Below are positions 35,531 through 48,468 of a stretch of 64,000 nucleotides of DNA, piece by piece. This stretch comes from Apostichopus japonicus (lineage: Eukaryota > Echinodermata > Holothuroidea > Aspidochirotida > Stichopodidae). The translations under genes were made by a program, and so were the position numbers. The stretch's first letter is position 1; each line of letters begins with the position of its first letter. The notes under the pieces were generated by a model. It saw only the letters and a program-made list of their open reading frames with translations, had not been told where the DNA came from and did not search any database. The stretch lies in contig NC_092573.1 in assembly GCF_037975245.1 (NCBI RefSeq), forward strand, positions 23,775,265 to 23,839,264, read 5' to 3'.

Positions 35531-36969
35531 GGGCCTCGTTCTTGTATCCATTGCCTTGCAAATATTTTCTATGTTATTTCTAGCCTACGATCCGACTGCG
35601 ACAGGAGGCCGACTCGAAGGGGGATGAGCAAAATTACCGCAGAACGCCCCGAAAAAAACTGGTCCTCTGTGCATTATGTACCCAATAAGCCAGTATTGCA
35701 ATGTTTTTCAACAAAACGACACTTTATTTGTTTTTGTTTTTAAATTTTGCATCAAAACGGCCCTTTCTATAGTAACAGTTTTCTTAATTCTTTAACAGAG
35801 AGATATGTTTTGGTTTGAGAAATGACAAAAGGGATCTTTTGTTAAGTGATAGTTTCGTAAATACATTAAATATTAAGATGGCACTTGTGAGCTTCCGTTT
35901 GTACACATTTTAGAAGAATAGCGCCACGTCTGGTAGTGGAAATGGGATTTATACATGCCGGTCGCAGAGAGTGTTTCGGCTGTCTGGCCATATAGGCACG
36001 GATCACGCACGCCACCTAGAACGCTTATTGGTCGACTTCTGACCAACCGACCCTTCTCACATCTTCACAAATAACGGACGACACTTCACATTAACCAATT
36101 TAAATTTAGGTTGGACAGATGGGGTAATAACCCTTATCTATTGTAGTGAAAGCAGAAATTAATGAGGCTCTTTTTACGTTCGTTCTAAGTGATCAGATAA
36201 TGTGGTATTCGCGACAGATCAGATAACCTATAGGCTTATACCCAAGGTCGTCATTATCGAATCCTTCAAGATATGAAGGATTTTTATATTGCAACAAAAG
36301 ATGCTTCATTTATAAAGCAGTAAAACTCGAGTGATAATGAGTTTTTTCATCACAAATTATTTGCCTCCGATTAAATCATTCGTTATCATAATAAAAAACA
36401 AAAGTCATTCTTTCTTAGGTCTGTTTATAATTAGATGCTAAAACTCGATATTTTGCAACACTGAAGGACAGAATATCCATTTTCTCTGAACCAAAATTCC
36501 AAACAGCACACAATGTAGATCGCTGCTCCACCTTTAACCACTATCAGGGAGGCGGGACGTGGGGAAGGGAAGGGGGTGGCTGATCACATCACCGAATGGA
36601 CGCCCCTACAATGACTTTTAAGTTTTATAACTGTTACTCTCTCAGTCATCTATTGGTTTGTGCATACGCACAAATCGAGGAAATCCCCTGTAAATAAAAT
36701 TGAGACTTTCAGCGACAGTCTTAAGCTCCCTAGTATTCTGAACAGCTTAAAGTTTAAACATGTTGGTGTTTGAATGTTAGGTCCTCACTATCAGTTTCCC
36801 GTAATAGTTTATTTTACTTCACACATTAACTCACCCATAATTTGAATGGTAGAAGCAGTATATATAGCCCACTGAATTGAACTATTGAAATGTTTTCAAT
36901 TATTTTATTTTTATAATGTCTAATGTAAGTGCATGTTCGTCACCAGGCATGGATAGAAGGTAAACGGCA

Positions 36970-36970
<1 letters not shown>
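35531..36970. other. Intergenic DNA, no gene recognised
   Basis: No convincing coding frame, RNA gene or transposon end was seen. The open frames are short and without domains. Confidence 0.6.
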
Positions 36971-37030
<60 letters not shown>

Positions 37031-37066
37031 CCTATATATATATATATAGGCCTATATATATATAGG

Positions 37067-37107
<41 letters not shown>
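36971..37107. repeat. (TA)n microsatellite with GGCC-centred palindromes
   Basis: TA repeats are interrupted at 37027-37074 by several 'ataggcctat' palindromes. Frames through it encode only Ile-Tyr repeats on both strands. Confidence 0.95.
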
Positions 37108-37108
<1 letters not shown>

Positions 37109-37186
37109 CGAGAATTATTTGAGACTAGTGAGACTATACTATTAGTTGTTACTCTGAGTTTCACGCGTTGAGCGATCATCAGACAA

Positions 37187-37258
37187 CTCTCTCTCTCTCC
37201 ACCCCCCCCCCCCCCCTCTCTATATATATATATGTGTGTATGTGCGTGTGTGCGTGTC
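37187..37258. repeat. (TC)n / C homopolymer / (TA)n / (TG)n compound low-complexity tract
   Basis: Successive TC, poly-C (about 15 bases), TC, TA and TG tracts form one compound simple repeat. No function is visible. Confidence 0.9.
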
Positions 37259-37439
37259 TGTTGGCTTGACTGGCATTATGATTCATGGCAGCCTAATGAT
37301 GTAGCATATATCGTACAGTTGTCATACGAAGCTACTACGGTACTAGTAAACCAGGGGGCACGAAAATGATCTAACGGGCCACGGGTGAAACAGTACCCAA
37401 TCCACGTCTGTGACGAAAACGGATACACGACATAAAATG

Positions 37440-37680
37440 GGGTATGTATGTATATTAGATCCTCCTGCAAGCAGGAACTCGCGAAGAAGCCTAATTGGCT
37501 TATCAAAGCCGCAAGCTGACCGAAGTCAGTCTCTCACATTCATATTTAACGTCCATGATTATGAATTGTTAATTGTCAACAACTCTGTAACTGGACGACA
37601 TACATTAATCTGGGAGTGACTCGAACCGGGGACCTTATGATTGAAAGGCACCGGTGTTAACCACTGAGCTAACACTCCAC
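37440..37680 (-). mobile_element. tRNA-derived SINE (second family)
   Basis: Read on the minus strand from 37680 it starts with a tRNA-like head: A box TTAGCTCAGTGGTTAACAC and B box GGTTCGAGTCA. TGGAGTG at the 5' side pairs 6 of 7 with CACTCCC after the B box. A body of about 170 bp follows, with 'gactgacttcggtcagcttg'. It differs from the SINE at 22914. The right flank has short 'gatccactccac' repeats. It is not a functional tRNA: the D and anticodon arms are irregular. Confidence 0.65.
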
Positions 37681-37699
37681 ATATATAAAAGATCCACTC

Positions 37700-39292
37700 C
37701 ACTCCACAGATCCACTCCACATATATAAAAGAAAAGGGTATAAAAGATCAGAGATGTTGAAATATATTATGAAAAGCTATACCTTACACAAAGTAATTGT
37801 TTCCCCTTGCTATGACTTTCTACGGGCCCCTTCATTGGAAAAGTGTTGCAAACCTACTCGCGGGTCACTGAAAATGTGCTCGTGGTACGTACCTTGCCCG
37901 TCTGTAAACGTTATATTCACGTTGCCTTATTCACGTTGCCTTCGGTCACAAAGATGTGTAGCGCCATTACCTTACATCCATATTGTGTGAGATCAGTGGA
38001 GCAACTAACATTTGTGTACAGGAGAAGGGTGTGAGGGTCGGGGAGGGGGAGTAGAAGTCATATTAATGGGAGAGGTCTAATGGAACTAGTTTCCCCTCCC
38101 TCTTGGATACAAACTGGTACTATATTTTGATACTTTAGAAACCATGTTGTTGTAGGTTGTTTTGCTGCGTAGGTTGTGCCGCACAAGTTTAGTAACGTAT
38201 TAATTTCCTGTACGGAACACCTAAGGTATATTTGTTATGTTTTATCTGTCAGTTCAGTGAGGAAAAGTGGTGAACCCACCCCCACCCCCCTCAACTACTC
38301 CTACTCCGTCATGGTTTTATTCTGGGGGCACAACCAACATTTTTGTATAATTGGGAGGGCTTATGTGTTATGTCGTCGATGGGATGGGTCTAAAGGGAGT
38401 GGTGTCCCCTCCCATTTGAGAAAATTGGGTAACTTGAGATGGAAAATGGTGCTATAACGTTTGTAAACAAAGTTGAAGAATTTGAATACCATGTAGTTGG
38501 CACTGTACATTTTTGGAAATATACTGTCCTAGGGGAGTAAGTGGGCTCCCCCCCCCCACCCTTCCCCAATGATTTTTCTTTGAGGGCGGGACTAAAACGC
38601 AGCTGTGCCCCTGTTGAAGACATGTTAGTATTCTATCGTGTATTTCTGTATGGTCAATGCATATACGTAGCCCATGCAAATCATCCATTGAGTGGTACCA
38701 TACTTTAAGAGCTGACGAGGTATATACTTAGCATATACAGTCGTCATATGCATAAACTATTAGAAGAAGAAAACTTGGAAAATTTGGAAACCTTTCGAAC
38801 TTCATTTCCGTTTGTTCCTAAATTGAGATACCAGTTTCAGAATTGATAGAAAATACTTATTACATTGAAAGGCTTTGAATATGAGTGAGAAAAATGAAGT
38901 GATTTATCTGATAAATCTACTTCACAACATCTGATCATCATAATCTGATAATGCAAGAAATTCTGAAATTTTTATTCATATAGCCTATGTCAGGTCAAGT
39001 ATATATGCGACATTTATTTCTCAAAAAATGTTGTAATTTGGTGTCATTTTATATAGTTTTTCCCTATATATGCATATGACCTATTTGTCCCTCCTTTTTT
39101 TTTCTTTGGCATTTCCCCAAGGTTAAACTGCATATCAATAAATTGCTCAGACAATGACAAAAATGTTGTCAAAGCATAATTTTTGTGTGAACTGATTTTG
39201 AATCGAACTCACCTCCAGGGTATTCCTGTTCAGGATGTTTGTACAGTCGTCCATGGTCGAGTCACCAGGTCTGCTAATAATCATGTAACATG
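37700..39292. other. Intergenic DNA, no gene recognised
   Basis: Contains G/C-rich patches around 38020-38110 and 38270-38600 that look like degraded, loosely similar repeats ('gggagaggtctaa' near 38068, 'gggatgggtctaa' near 38380), and a C homopolymer near 38551. No coding frame is convincing. Confidence 0.55.
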
Positions 39293-39655
39293 AAGAGAGA
39301 GAGACGTGTAGTAAATGCATTTAACAAATAGGAAACGTTTGTCCGATCTGTATAGTTAGGTCAAGTTGTGAATCTTTGTCTATACAGATATAACAGTGTA
39401 TTCTGTCAATATGTTAGATTTGTTAGGCTATAGCCCGGCGAAATATAAATATATCGCATATTCTTCTTCAGCCCTAGAGAGAGACATGTAGGATATGCAT
39501 TTAACAAATAGGAAACGTTTGTCAGATTTGTGTAGTTAGGTCAAGTTGTTAAACTTTGTCGATACAGATATAACAGTGTACTCTGTCAATATGTTACATT
39601 TGTTAGGCTATAGCCCGGCGAATATATATATATATATATATCGCATATTATTCTT
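39293..39655. repeat. Tandem duplication, period 180 bp, two copies
   Basis: 39293-39472 and 39473-39655 match closely, with the same landmarks exactly 180 bp apart ('caaataggaaacgtttgtc' at 39325 and 39505; 'gttaggctatagcccggcga' at 39422 and 39602). The second copy has a (TA)n expansion near its end. Confidence 0.9.
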
Positions 39656-40719
39656 CTTCTTCGCAATCTTATTGCTTTGTCAACAAGTTTTCCTTCTCAG
39701 ATTGTCACAATCTAAATCGTGGAATTTATATCTTAACTCTTATCTTCTGAGTTTTTGGCAAAAACATGTCACCAGTACAGCGCCCCCTAAAAAAAGCTAG
39801 AGAGTTAGATAATAGCCACTCATAGCCTAAACTATAGCCTAAACTTTTACATCCTGATGGCATTTCATCATATTGCCTATACGTTAACACGCCTGAATCA
39901 ATGCACGGGAACGGTGGGGAGGACTCCACGCACGAAAACATCATTTGGGCCTCATTTTGTAGAAAAAAAATGCTAAAATTCTAGATATAGCCTAGATCTC
40001 TACTGAAGACCTGAAAATGACGATGACTAATGAGTTTACCTAAAAAGTCCAATTCACACTGTAACATATTGAGAGTTCACTTGTATCATGTAGTGTTATC
40101 AATAAAAGATGAGCTACATCGGTAAAATTAATCACCATTCAGTGTGCACGTAAAGGACAGCCATGGGTGATTTCCTCAGTTCTTTCTCGCCAATTTCCGG
40201 TGCAACGTACTTCAAGTTCTGTTTCTTCGTTCTCAACTATCATTGATCGTTTATGGGACTATTAAAGCCATCAAACATTTCATATCAAGCACGGCCAGGC
40301 GAACTACCATATGGACACTGGTGTGAGCCAAGTAAAGACCTCTATACACCGATACAACCTATAAGAGGGTTTACTAGCTTCTACTATAGAATATTTATGT
40401 AGGACCCGCGGAGTGTCGAACAATGATAAAGGGAGAGAGTAATTTGAGGGTTTAATTATGGAGACGAACCAGTTAATGATTGGAACATGTCTGATATAAA
40501 TAAAAACCAATTTACACGACATGTTAACCAGTTAGGTCTGTGATATTTACAAATACTATTCAAATCAATGACCCAATTGTCGTCTGCTTACGATATAACG
40601 ATTGATGAATGCTCTATCTACCTGCAGCAAAAACCACTTTCCGCGTCCCTTTTTTTCTGAACTGACAGACGAATATATAGTCTGTCACAACTGATTGAGC
40701 TTTGAGCGTTGAGTCTTTG

Positions 40720-40728
40720 TATATAAAA
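40720..40728 (+). promoter_or_regulatory. TATA box of the secreted mosaic gene
   Basis: TATATAAAA lies 120 bp upstream of the chosen ATG. A start about 30 bp downstream would give a 5' UTR of about 90 nt. It lies after the more upstream in-frame ATG at 40702, which argues against that ATG being used. Confidence 0.5.
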
Positions 40729-40839
40729 CCGTTCGGTCTGAAAGAACCACTGAAGATTAAAGGTCAATTCGCGCCCAGAAGATATCTCCTCTCTTCAAAT
40801 ACCAAACCGTTTTCAGCCTCCTATACTCGTTTCTTCGGT

Positions 40840-40926
40840 ATGAAGCTCAATCTGGACGTATTCCTGTTGGTCGTCTGCTGTGTGTTTCTTATGGTATGGA
40901 GTTCCGCTAATGGAGCTAAACCAAAG
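40840..40926 (+). CDS. Secreted EGF/LDLa/ShKT mosaic protein, exon 1 (signal peptide)
   Basis: Codes for 29 residues, MKLNLDVFLLVVCC..., a typical signal peptide ending near SSANG-A, and ends at AAG before gtaaac (phase 0). An in-frame upstream ATG at 40702 would put 46 residues before this signal peptide and precede the TATA box, so 40840 is chosen. The exons that follow build a secreted or matrix protein of at least ~410 residues: basic linker, three [36-residue Cys module + EGF-like] pairs, LDLa, LDLa, ShKT. The gene continues beyond the window, so the C-terminus, and any catalytic domain there, is unknown. I do not recognise a named orthologue. Confidence 0.75.
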
Positions 40927-43629
40927 GTAAACTATAATGTTTTTCTTTATTAAAAACTTAAAAGGCAACTTGTCGCGATTTTAATGTTACATTATTGATG
41001 TTTTGATAAAACTAGATCGACTTTATCTTGACAGTGGGGGTTCATCTCGGTCTTTATACATGACAGTTTGGTAGTGAATTATGACTGCATGGTCGTTAAA
41101 GACTCCCGTCAAACGATGTCTACCAGAAATTAGTTTACGGAAGAGATGAACCTTCAAGAAATTCAAGTTGATGGAATTTACTTTGAGGTCAATAAGGGCC
41201 ACACGGTTAACTGAAAGGGGGCTAACCCATTGATGCAGTTACGTGCCTTACAACCGTAAAACTTTGTGTAACATCAGAAGAAAGAATGTATACGCTGGGT
41301 AGGCTATACCATACCTGCTGAGTATAAGCATTTACTCCGTTGGTGTTAAATTCGATGACTTTTTTCAGTGATAACCTGCAGTTAGGGATTCAGTAAAGTG
41401 TTAGTCCATCGAGCGAAAGCATGCAAACGTACTGTACATTGTATGTCTGTGTATTTAGTACTGACATAAAGAAGAACAGATATAGGCCAGTATTATATAT
41501 TTTTGGCGTTCTGGTATAGGACATAAGGTTATGTCGTTTCATGCACAGTATAAGCCTAAACAATTTCAATAATGTATAAACACCTTTATATGTCGTCGAC
41601 CTTGATGTCTGTTTGTCTTCCTGCTCTAAAGTAATTAAGTATTTCTTAAGTACAAACGGCTGAATAATGAGGTTAATTCAACCGTAAACTGATCAACATG
41701 TATACTACCGTATATAGCAAACCAATGGTCATTCTCTCCGTGTCGTTCTGTTGGATACATATATAGGTTAATTACATTCTAAACAGTTGAATTCATACTC
41801 TGTATGTGTAAGTATATAGTGTGTATATTCCGGACTATACCTGGTAATTTTTTTTTTTCGGATATGGTCGTGAGGTGGGTATGATTAGCCTATATAATTG
41901 TCCATTGTGACATGTAGTCTGCAATGTGCGCGTATCTGCTTGTGTGTGTTTGTGATACTGTTCACTCCGACCTCATAAATCATGTCAATTGCTGATTGAA
42001 TATACTGACATAATATTCATCATGAGTTGTCTGCAAATACGCCTAGAAAATCAACGAAAATGGTCACACATATTCCAATTTTAACACTCAAGTTCACAGC
42101 CACCGATTCTAAACTGAACATGTTTGTCCGTGTTGCGAGCCCATTATATTATCTAATTTGAACAAAAGGGAATTATCGTTTATTTCTATGGACGGATGCC
42201 TATAACTATGAGGATAATCTCTTCATTCGGAGATTGTACGATCGATTAAGAGTTTTCCATGTCGATTTGTTTGATTCATCGTAGGAAGTAAAAACAAAGA
42301 TGGCCGCATGATAAATCATCATTGAGGAAGAAAACCTGAAAACATAACTTGATATGTTACCGGTAGCAGGTTAATAATCTCAAACAATGCCAAATTTATT
42401 CAAATACTAAAATCTGCACGTTGAAGGAATGGCTTTATGGCAGCCGCTGTGACGTCACGTATATGGGTAGGATTTCATATTGTATGCGTGCCCGATATTA
42501 TATGAATCAAAAACTGTCTGGATGGGGTGATGATTGCTGGCGCGGTCCCAACACCATTAATGTTGATAAGGGTTGCTCGCTGGGAGACCGGAAGTGACAT
42601 ATATGGGGATATGTATATGTAGGAGGGAAGGGGATAACACACTGATCACCAAGTTTAGCGTGTCGCCAGTTATCATCCTTCATCCGATATGAAATATAAA
42701 TGTGAAATACTATTATACAGCCATTCAGACGTCACGAGAGGGGAACGTGACTAGGGGCTCTATAGCCTCTGGGCGATTAATGGAACGGAACACGGAAAAT
42801 ATGAAATAGGTCTAAAGAACAATGTACTGTCAGGCAATAAAATGAAGACTTCAAAAAGGCGCCCGACGACAAAATGGTACGGCCGGGGACAGACTTGAGT
42901 CTCGACGCCAGCAGTAGCGGGTGCAAATAGTGGGGGAGGGGGAGGGGAGGGGCGGGGGATATGCCTCAGAATGTTGTCTGTGGAAGAACAACCAGACCCG
43001 CCTATACGCATGGGCGTCGGCTCCAACGACCCCGGGTTCACACACTCTCTTTTATCAAAATAATCTGTCATTCGCCTCCGTCCCTTATATAGGTTCAGCT
43101 TTTACCTAAATCAGTCGGGGTGGGGGGGGGGTATAGAATTAGGTCCCCGGCACTGCACGGGACTCCCCGTGCACCTTTGAAATCTCGTGCACACCACTGT
43201 ACGATGCCATTGTAGTGTAGTGTTGTGTAGTCTACAACACAGCCATACAGTGCAGTATCAAACAGCATAACACAATACAGTGCAAGGCTGTGCAAAAGCA
43301 TAAGCAAGGATACATAGTTTGTTTCCTTTTAAGCTGGCGTTTAGCCGTTATTTCGATTAATGCGTCCTCTCCAATTGACTTCTTGACTGTCTATGCTGGA
43401 TACAAATCCTTGCCTTTCCGCAATGAACATTTTCACATAATGTTATGCTATTTGCATGTATAGAAGACGAGGCCCTGACACGGTTAATAAATTATGGTAA
43501 CATGTAGGTCATCTATATTGGTCTGTATCCCTGCCGGGACGACTCATAACATACACAACATGAGCGCGGGAGTCATAAATATATAACTTATCGAAAGTCA
43601 TTACCCTGAAAACGACTACATATATGTGT

Positions 43630-43631
<2 letters not shown>

Positions 43632-43702
<71 letters not shown>
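43632..43702. repeat. (TA)n microsatellite
   Basis: About 70 bp of TA dinucleotides in intron 1. Confidence 0.95.
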
Positions 43703-43704
<2 letters not shown>

Positions 43705-44338
43705 ATTTAAGTAGGTTGAGTTTAAATTACGGCCTATACTCTATAGTTTCAATCGAATGATAATATAAACCAATCGTTCAAGTTTGAGCTATTACTATTG
43801 CTATTATCATAAGAAATAATAGACGTGCTATTTAAGTACTTGGACAATGTTATCATAAACCATAACGGAAACTTATCACACATTGAATATTTAAAAAAAG
43901 GGGAACGGGGGGGGGGGGTTGTCGTACTTCTTTCACAACTGTCAACAAGTCGAGCGTAACTTCGCAATTGATACTATTTTGCTAGTATAATATTATTGTT
44001 TTACAAAGTAACCTTGTTCTTATCGCAATATCTCTCAGGAAGTCTATTAGTATAAGGATGATCTGCCATTATGAAATTTTAGTGTCAAGTATATATGTGC
44101 AAATTGCACTATTAAAGGTTAGATACATTTCCTGAGACAGTCTATTTCGCCTTTTTTCTTTTTTTGTTGTTGTTGTTGTCTATAAGTGACGGATTTAAAG
44201 ATTATTTTTGCAGACCAATAACAAACCGACCCTTTTTCGACCTGTTTAATGATATATATGTTACGCCGGTAATGAAAGAAGGTAAACAACAAGTAAAACC
44301 TGTAATGAAGTCTATATAGGCCTATATATGTATATACT

Positions 44339-45519
44339 CAGGGCCGGATTTAGACATGTGGAGGCCCGTGGGCAACCTTCAGTGGTGGAGGCCCCCCTCC
44401 AGTGATCGCCGTCCTGGGGGAGGTGTGTAAGGGGAGGGGTATTGGATTTTTTCCAATAATTAAGGGTTCTTGGATGCGAAATGGTGCAGTATTTTGTGAT
44501 TTCTGAAGTAAATTTTGTGATTTCTGAAGAATTTTCATCACGGTATGTAGGCTTGTTTGCCTGCAAAATTTTCAGTACAAGTAAAAAGGTTGCTACAACC
44601 TCTCTCACTCTCAGTACGAACGAGCAATCATGATCAATCATATAAACATGGATATAATACTTACAGTACGTATATTTACAGACCAGGCAGTTTTCGAGAC
44701 TTGACCCTTGCAAAATCTTGGATCAATTTGTCGAAGTTAGTCTCTCTGAGAATGTCATATTCAATACTCATCAAGGTCAGATGACTGAGCCTATCATGAC
44801 CCATTGCAGTACGGAGTCTGTTCTTAATGAACTTCAGTTTACTGAACGAACGTTCTCCAGAACAGTTTGTGACCATGAGCACCAAGTACATCCGTAGCAT
44901 TATCTCGACATTTCCGAAAAAACTCACACCCGGGGCCTAAACTTGCTTTTAGCTGGACTGGACTAACATGATTCATGACGAACATGTTAATGCCAATTGC
45001 CAACTGCCCAGACGCGCACGGGCCTGTGTATGTGTGTGTAGAGGGGGTGAGAAGACAGTTGTTTCATCATTGCACATGAAAAGAATCAATTAGCAATACC
45101 TGTCTGAAACCTAGCGGGAGGTGATGACAGACGCCACTGTCAGGGTGTACTGAAATGTTTCAACCAAAACCATTAACCTAGTTCTAAAGAAAATAGACGT
45201 TGAGATTGATGACTTTGGATATTAGGCCAATCATGTTTGTCTGCCGACGTGTGATTTGCAATAACGGGAAAACAACCACTTAGCTGTTTCTACCGTTCAC
45301 AAAGAGATACAATTAAAATTGAATATGACTTCAAGCGTATGCATGGCGTAAACCGCGCGCAATATGATTTTGATTGATGATATTTGTCAGCCTACATTTA
45401 ATTTTTTTTTCTTCAAATTTCCCCTTATATATATATTTTTTCATGAAGTATGTGGAGGCCCCTTGTTGTGGAGGCCCGTGGGCAGCTGCCCACGTTGCCC
45501 ATTGGTAAATCCGGCCCTG
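44339..45519 (-). mobile_element. hAT-like DNA transposon remnant with transposase tail
   Basis: The ends are a 14-bp perfect inverted repeat, CAGGGCCGGATTTA at 44339 and TAAATCCGGCCCTG ending at 45519, and 'ggaggcccgtgggca' also recurs near both ends. The minus-strand frame at 44676-44927 is a hAT transposase C-terminus. At ~1.18 kb the element has lost most of the transposase. No clean 8-bp target duplication is visible (left tatatact, right tacttgga), so a flank has changed or the ends have been rearranged. Confidence 0.75.
44676..44927 (-). pseudogene. hAT transposase C-terminal dimerisation domain fragment
   Basis: The 83-codon frame contains NCSGERSFSKLKFIKNRLR and LSHLTLMSIE, the hallmark of the hAT dimerisation region (family pattern: S-ERxFSxxxxIKxxxRxxMxxxRLxxLxxLxIE). 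The DDE catalytic part and the BED zinc finger are absent. It lies inside the terminal repeats of the element at 44339-45519. Confidence 0.8.
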
Positions 45520-47141
45520 TACTTGGAGAGCAGAAATCTTCATCGTGTTGCTTTACAGTATATTTTTCACAGGACTTTTCACAGGAAATGGAGAAGTGGC
45601 AACATATGGGGTATGGATAAGAGGTTTATCGAGCATGTCTCATATGCCCGGTTCCCTTTGTCTCTAACAAGCTTTCCAGATTTATTTTGAGTACCTTTTG
45701 ATTTCCCACAGTCGTTAACTGGCGGTTAAAAAGACTTGGTTATCGTTTTACAATCCGGACTTTTTTCCCCGGGTTTTTGAATTAATAAAATAGAATGCTA
45801 TATTTTGTGTTTTTTTTTTTGATATCATGATTACTGACTGTTTGAACTCATTTATCATCGAAGTAGGTATATGCCTATATACTAACACAGGAAGTATATA
45901 GAGCTGGATCCTTGAAGCTGGATTTTATGTTGTGTAGGCCTATGTCACAATCTGCAGTGACAATAGCGATATAACAGTTAAAGCTAAGATATAGACTACC
46001 CTGAACTGGAGGTATAGTCTGCAACCTATATAGCGAGCGTCATCATAATAACTTACATGTTTACTCTCAAGACAGAACAAAAGTTCATAAAATGAGCTTT
46101 CGGTGGGGCACAAAGTTTCTTGGGTTGGATTAGTGATTAGTGATATGAATGTGAACAGATCTCTTTGTTAGGTAAGACCCGTTTGACTGAAAGAACGAAC
46201 GATTTAATGGATACGGGAATGAATTAATTAATGTCCAAACAATGATGGTATTAAGGGATGATCTTTTTTCTCCTTTGTTTTTTATGCCGGGGGGGGGGGT
46301 GGGGGGAGTTAAGTTGAATATTTTCAAATGAAATGGTTTCAGAGTTAAGGGACTCTTTACCCTGCTTATTCTTATCTTCAGAGTGCTATGATTTATGTCT
46401 GTGCACTTGATCAGCCGGCTTTATCTAATGGCATATGTTGCTGCCACAAACAGTCAATCTTTTCTTTCTGTTTGATGCGGCGCATGTTCTGTAAAAGGTG
46501 GATTTCATTAATGTTCTGAATGTTAGCATTCATGTAATGTTTTAAATATGATATATATCAATGTTGGCCTTTAACAGACGATATGGTTATTATTGCATAG
46601 GCCTACCGCCTACTAGACATTGATGAACTATGTAACTATGATAGCCTACACTATCTTAGACGAATGAAATCAGTCAGACTCTTTGAGCAAGGCTTTAGAC
46701 TTTTTCATGATCCTTCCGGTTCTTGCATTTTCGTTCATCAATCAGTCCCCAGAATCTTCCGAATGTCACGTTGCAATCACAAAAAATCATCGATTTTTGA
46801 TCAGTTGCACAAGCCCTCAGTGTAGTGTTTGCACGTTGTAACCCCTAACCTGGCACAGAGTTCAGTGACGCAAAAACGTATAACAATAGAACATTTGGCA
46901 CATGACACAATAATGCTCAAAGAAGCATATTACCCCGGGACAAAAAAGAATGGGCGTCATACCTGTACCGGGAGAGTTATTATAGGCAGATATAGGATAA
47001 CAAATATATTTTTATCGGCTGATATATTCGCATTTCATAAATTGATGTTATATTAATTTCATTATTTATTATTGTCATTGGTGGATGAGGGTAATGAGGT
47101 GGAATATCAAAGACACTATCATGCACAGAAAAGGAGGTTAC

Positions 47142-47142
<1 letters not shown>

Positions 47143-47172
<30 letters not shown>
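47143..47172. repeat. (TA)n microsatellite
   Basis: Short TA tract in intron 1. Confidence 0.9.
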
Positions 47173-47175
<3 letters not shown>

Positions 47176-48420
47176 TATACTCAGTAAAACATCTTCACTG
47201 TGTCATTGGCTATGTATAGCCTACTTTTTTGATGGTATATGGCAAAGAGGACGAGAGCTCATGAGTACCGAGGTCCACTAAGATACCACCTCCTCCGCCA
47301 TCTCCTCGCTCGATTTCGACCATATACCCAGGCCGTGCCCCATTGCAGACCATTGTGCACCCCCTCCTCCTGTCTTAGTTGACTTATACCTATATGTAAG
47401 TAAAACTCACACGTGGCTGGAACATGTTCTTTTTAAGAAAAGTCACCCAAGAAAATAGCCTGGACACGCAAAAAACCAAACAACTTATTATAGCCGCTCT
47501 CAACCCCTGCACGCAGCCCCCTCCCCTCCCTTACATCGAGAATGTAACCGTATGATCACGACGATGTTACATCAAAATGTGTATCACACTGAAAGGAAAC
47601 AAGTGATGAAAAGGTGCTCAATGAAACTTGTTCAGTTTAGAAGGGCCTTAACGAAACTTGTTCAGTTTAGGTCAGCTATTTAACTGTATATACTGCAGTC
47701 ATTTTCTTGGTATGCTTAGCCAATGCTCAGCCTTCACGGTTAGTAATTCACACAATGATCAGATTTAACACACCAAAGAACACTTTTAAAATGTTTCTGT
47801 TTATGACTACACTAAGATGTTTTTTTCTTCTTTCTCTGAATCATCGGATTTATCAAACGATACATCGGAAATCTATTTATTTAAAAGATTTCATTTTAAG
47901 CTTACTATTCACTGGAGTTTCTTTACGATTTAGTGATTTTTGCCCTTCTTTTCCTTGAAGAGTTATTAGTGAAGAGAACCGGATAAGACCCTGGTTTACG
48001 CATGAGAGTGTAGGTGTAATGAATATATAGTTGTATGAGGAGTATGCAGAGTAAGAAGTTCGAAACCGATAGAATTAAGTTGAACAAAAGCATTAAAAAG
48101 GAATAATACTGATGACAAATGTTAGGCTGAAGTCGAGTCTCACTGAATAACGAAGCATACATATATACCTTAACGAATAAAATCACATGCAGGTGATTGC
48201 AACTTCCTTAAAATGTGGGCATATAAATAAATTAAAAACATAAAAAATTGATGTTTTTCTTTGGTATTTGCTTTACGTCTTTTCAAAAATCTTGTCGCCT
48301 AGCCTAAATCGTCCTGTTAGTTTAATTTGTTCTGCTTGAAAAGTTCGGATGCAATACAGATGAGACAGGTAGAAGACATAGAGAAAGTGAGGAAGGGGTG
48401 GACGGTGGTGTGATGGTTGG

Positions 48421-48468
48421 ACGGGTGGGTGGGTGCGGGGTGGGAGGGAGGGAGGGAGGGATGGGTGT
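48421..48468. repeat. G-rich tract with quadruplex potential
   Basis: Successive runs gggt-gggt-gggt, then gggg, then a series of ggga units on the + strand give many G-triplets with loops of 1-3 bases. The complementary strand produces a proline/serine-rich artefact frame. Confidence 0.7.

Noticed and set aside
39195-39235. tRNA B-box-like sequence (gagttcgattc on the minus strand)
   Set aside because: No convincing A box or folding; too weak for a SINE or tRNA call.
40702-40839. Upstream in-frame ATG for the secreted gene
   Set aside because: It precedes the TATA box and would bury the signal peptide.
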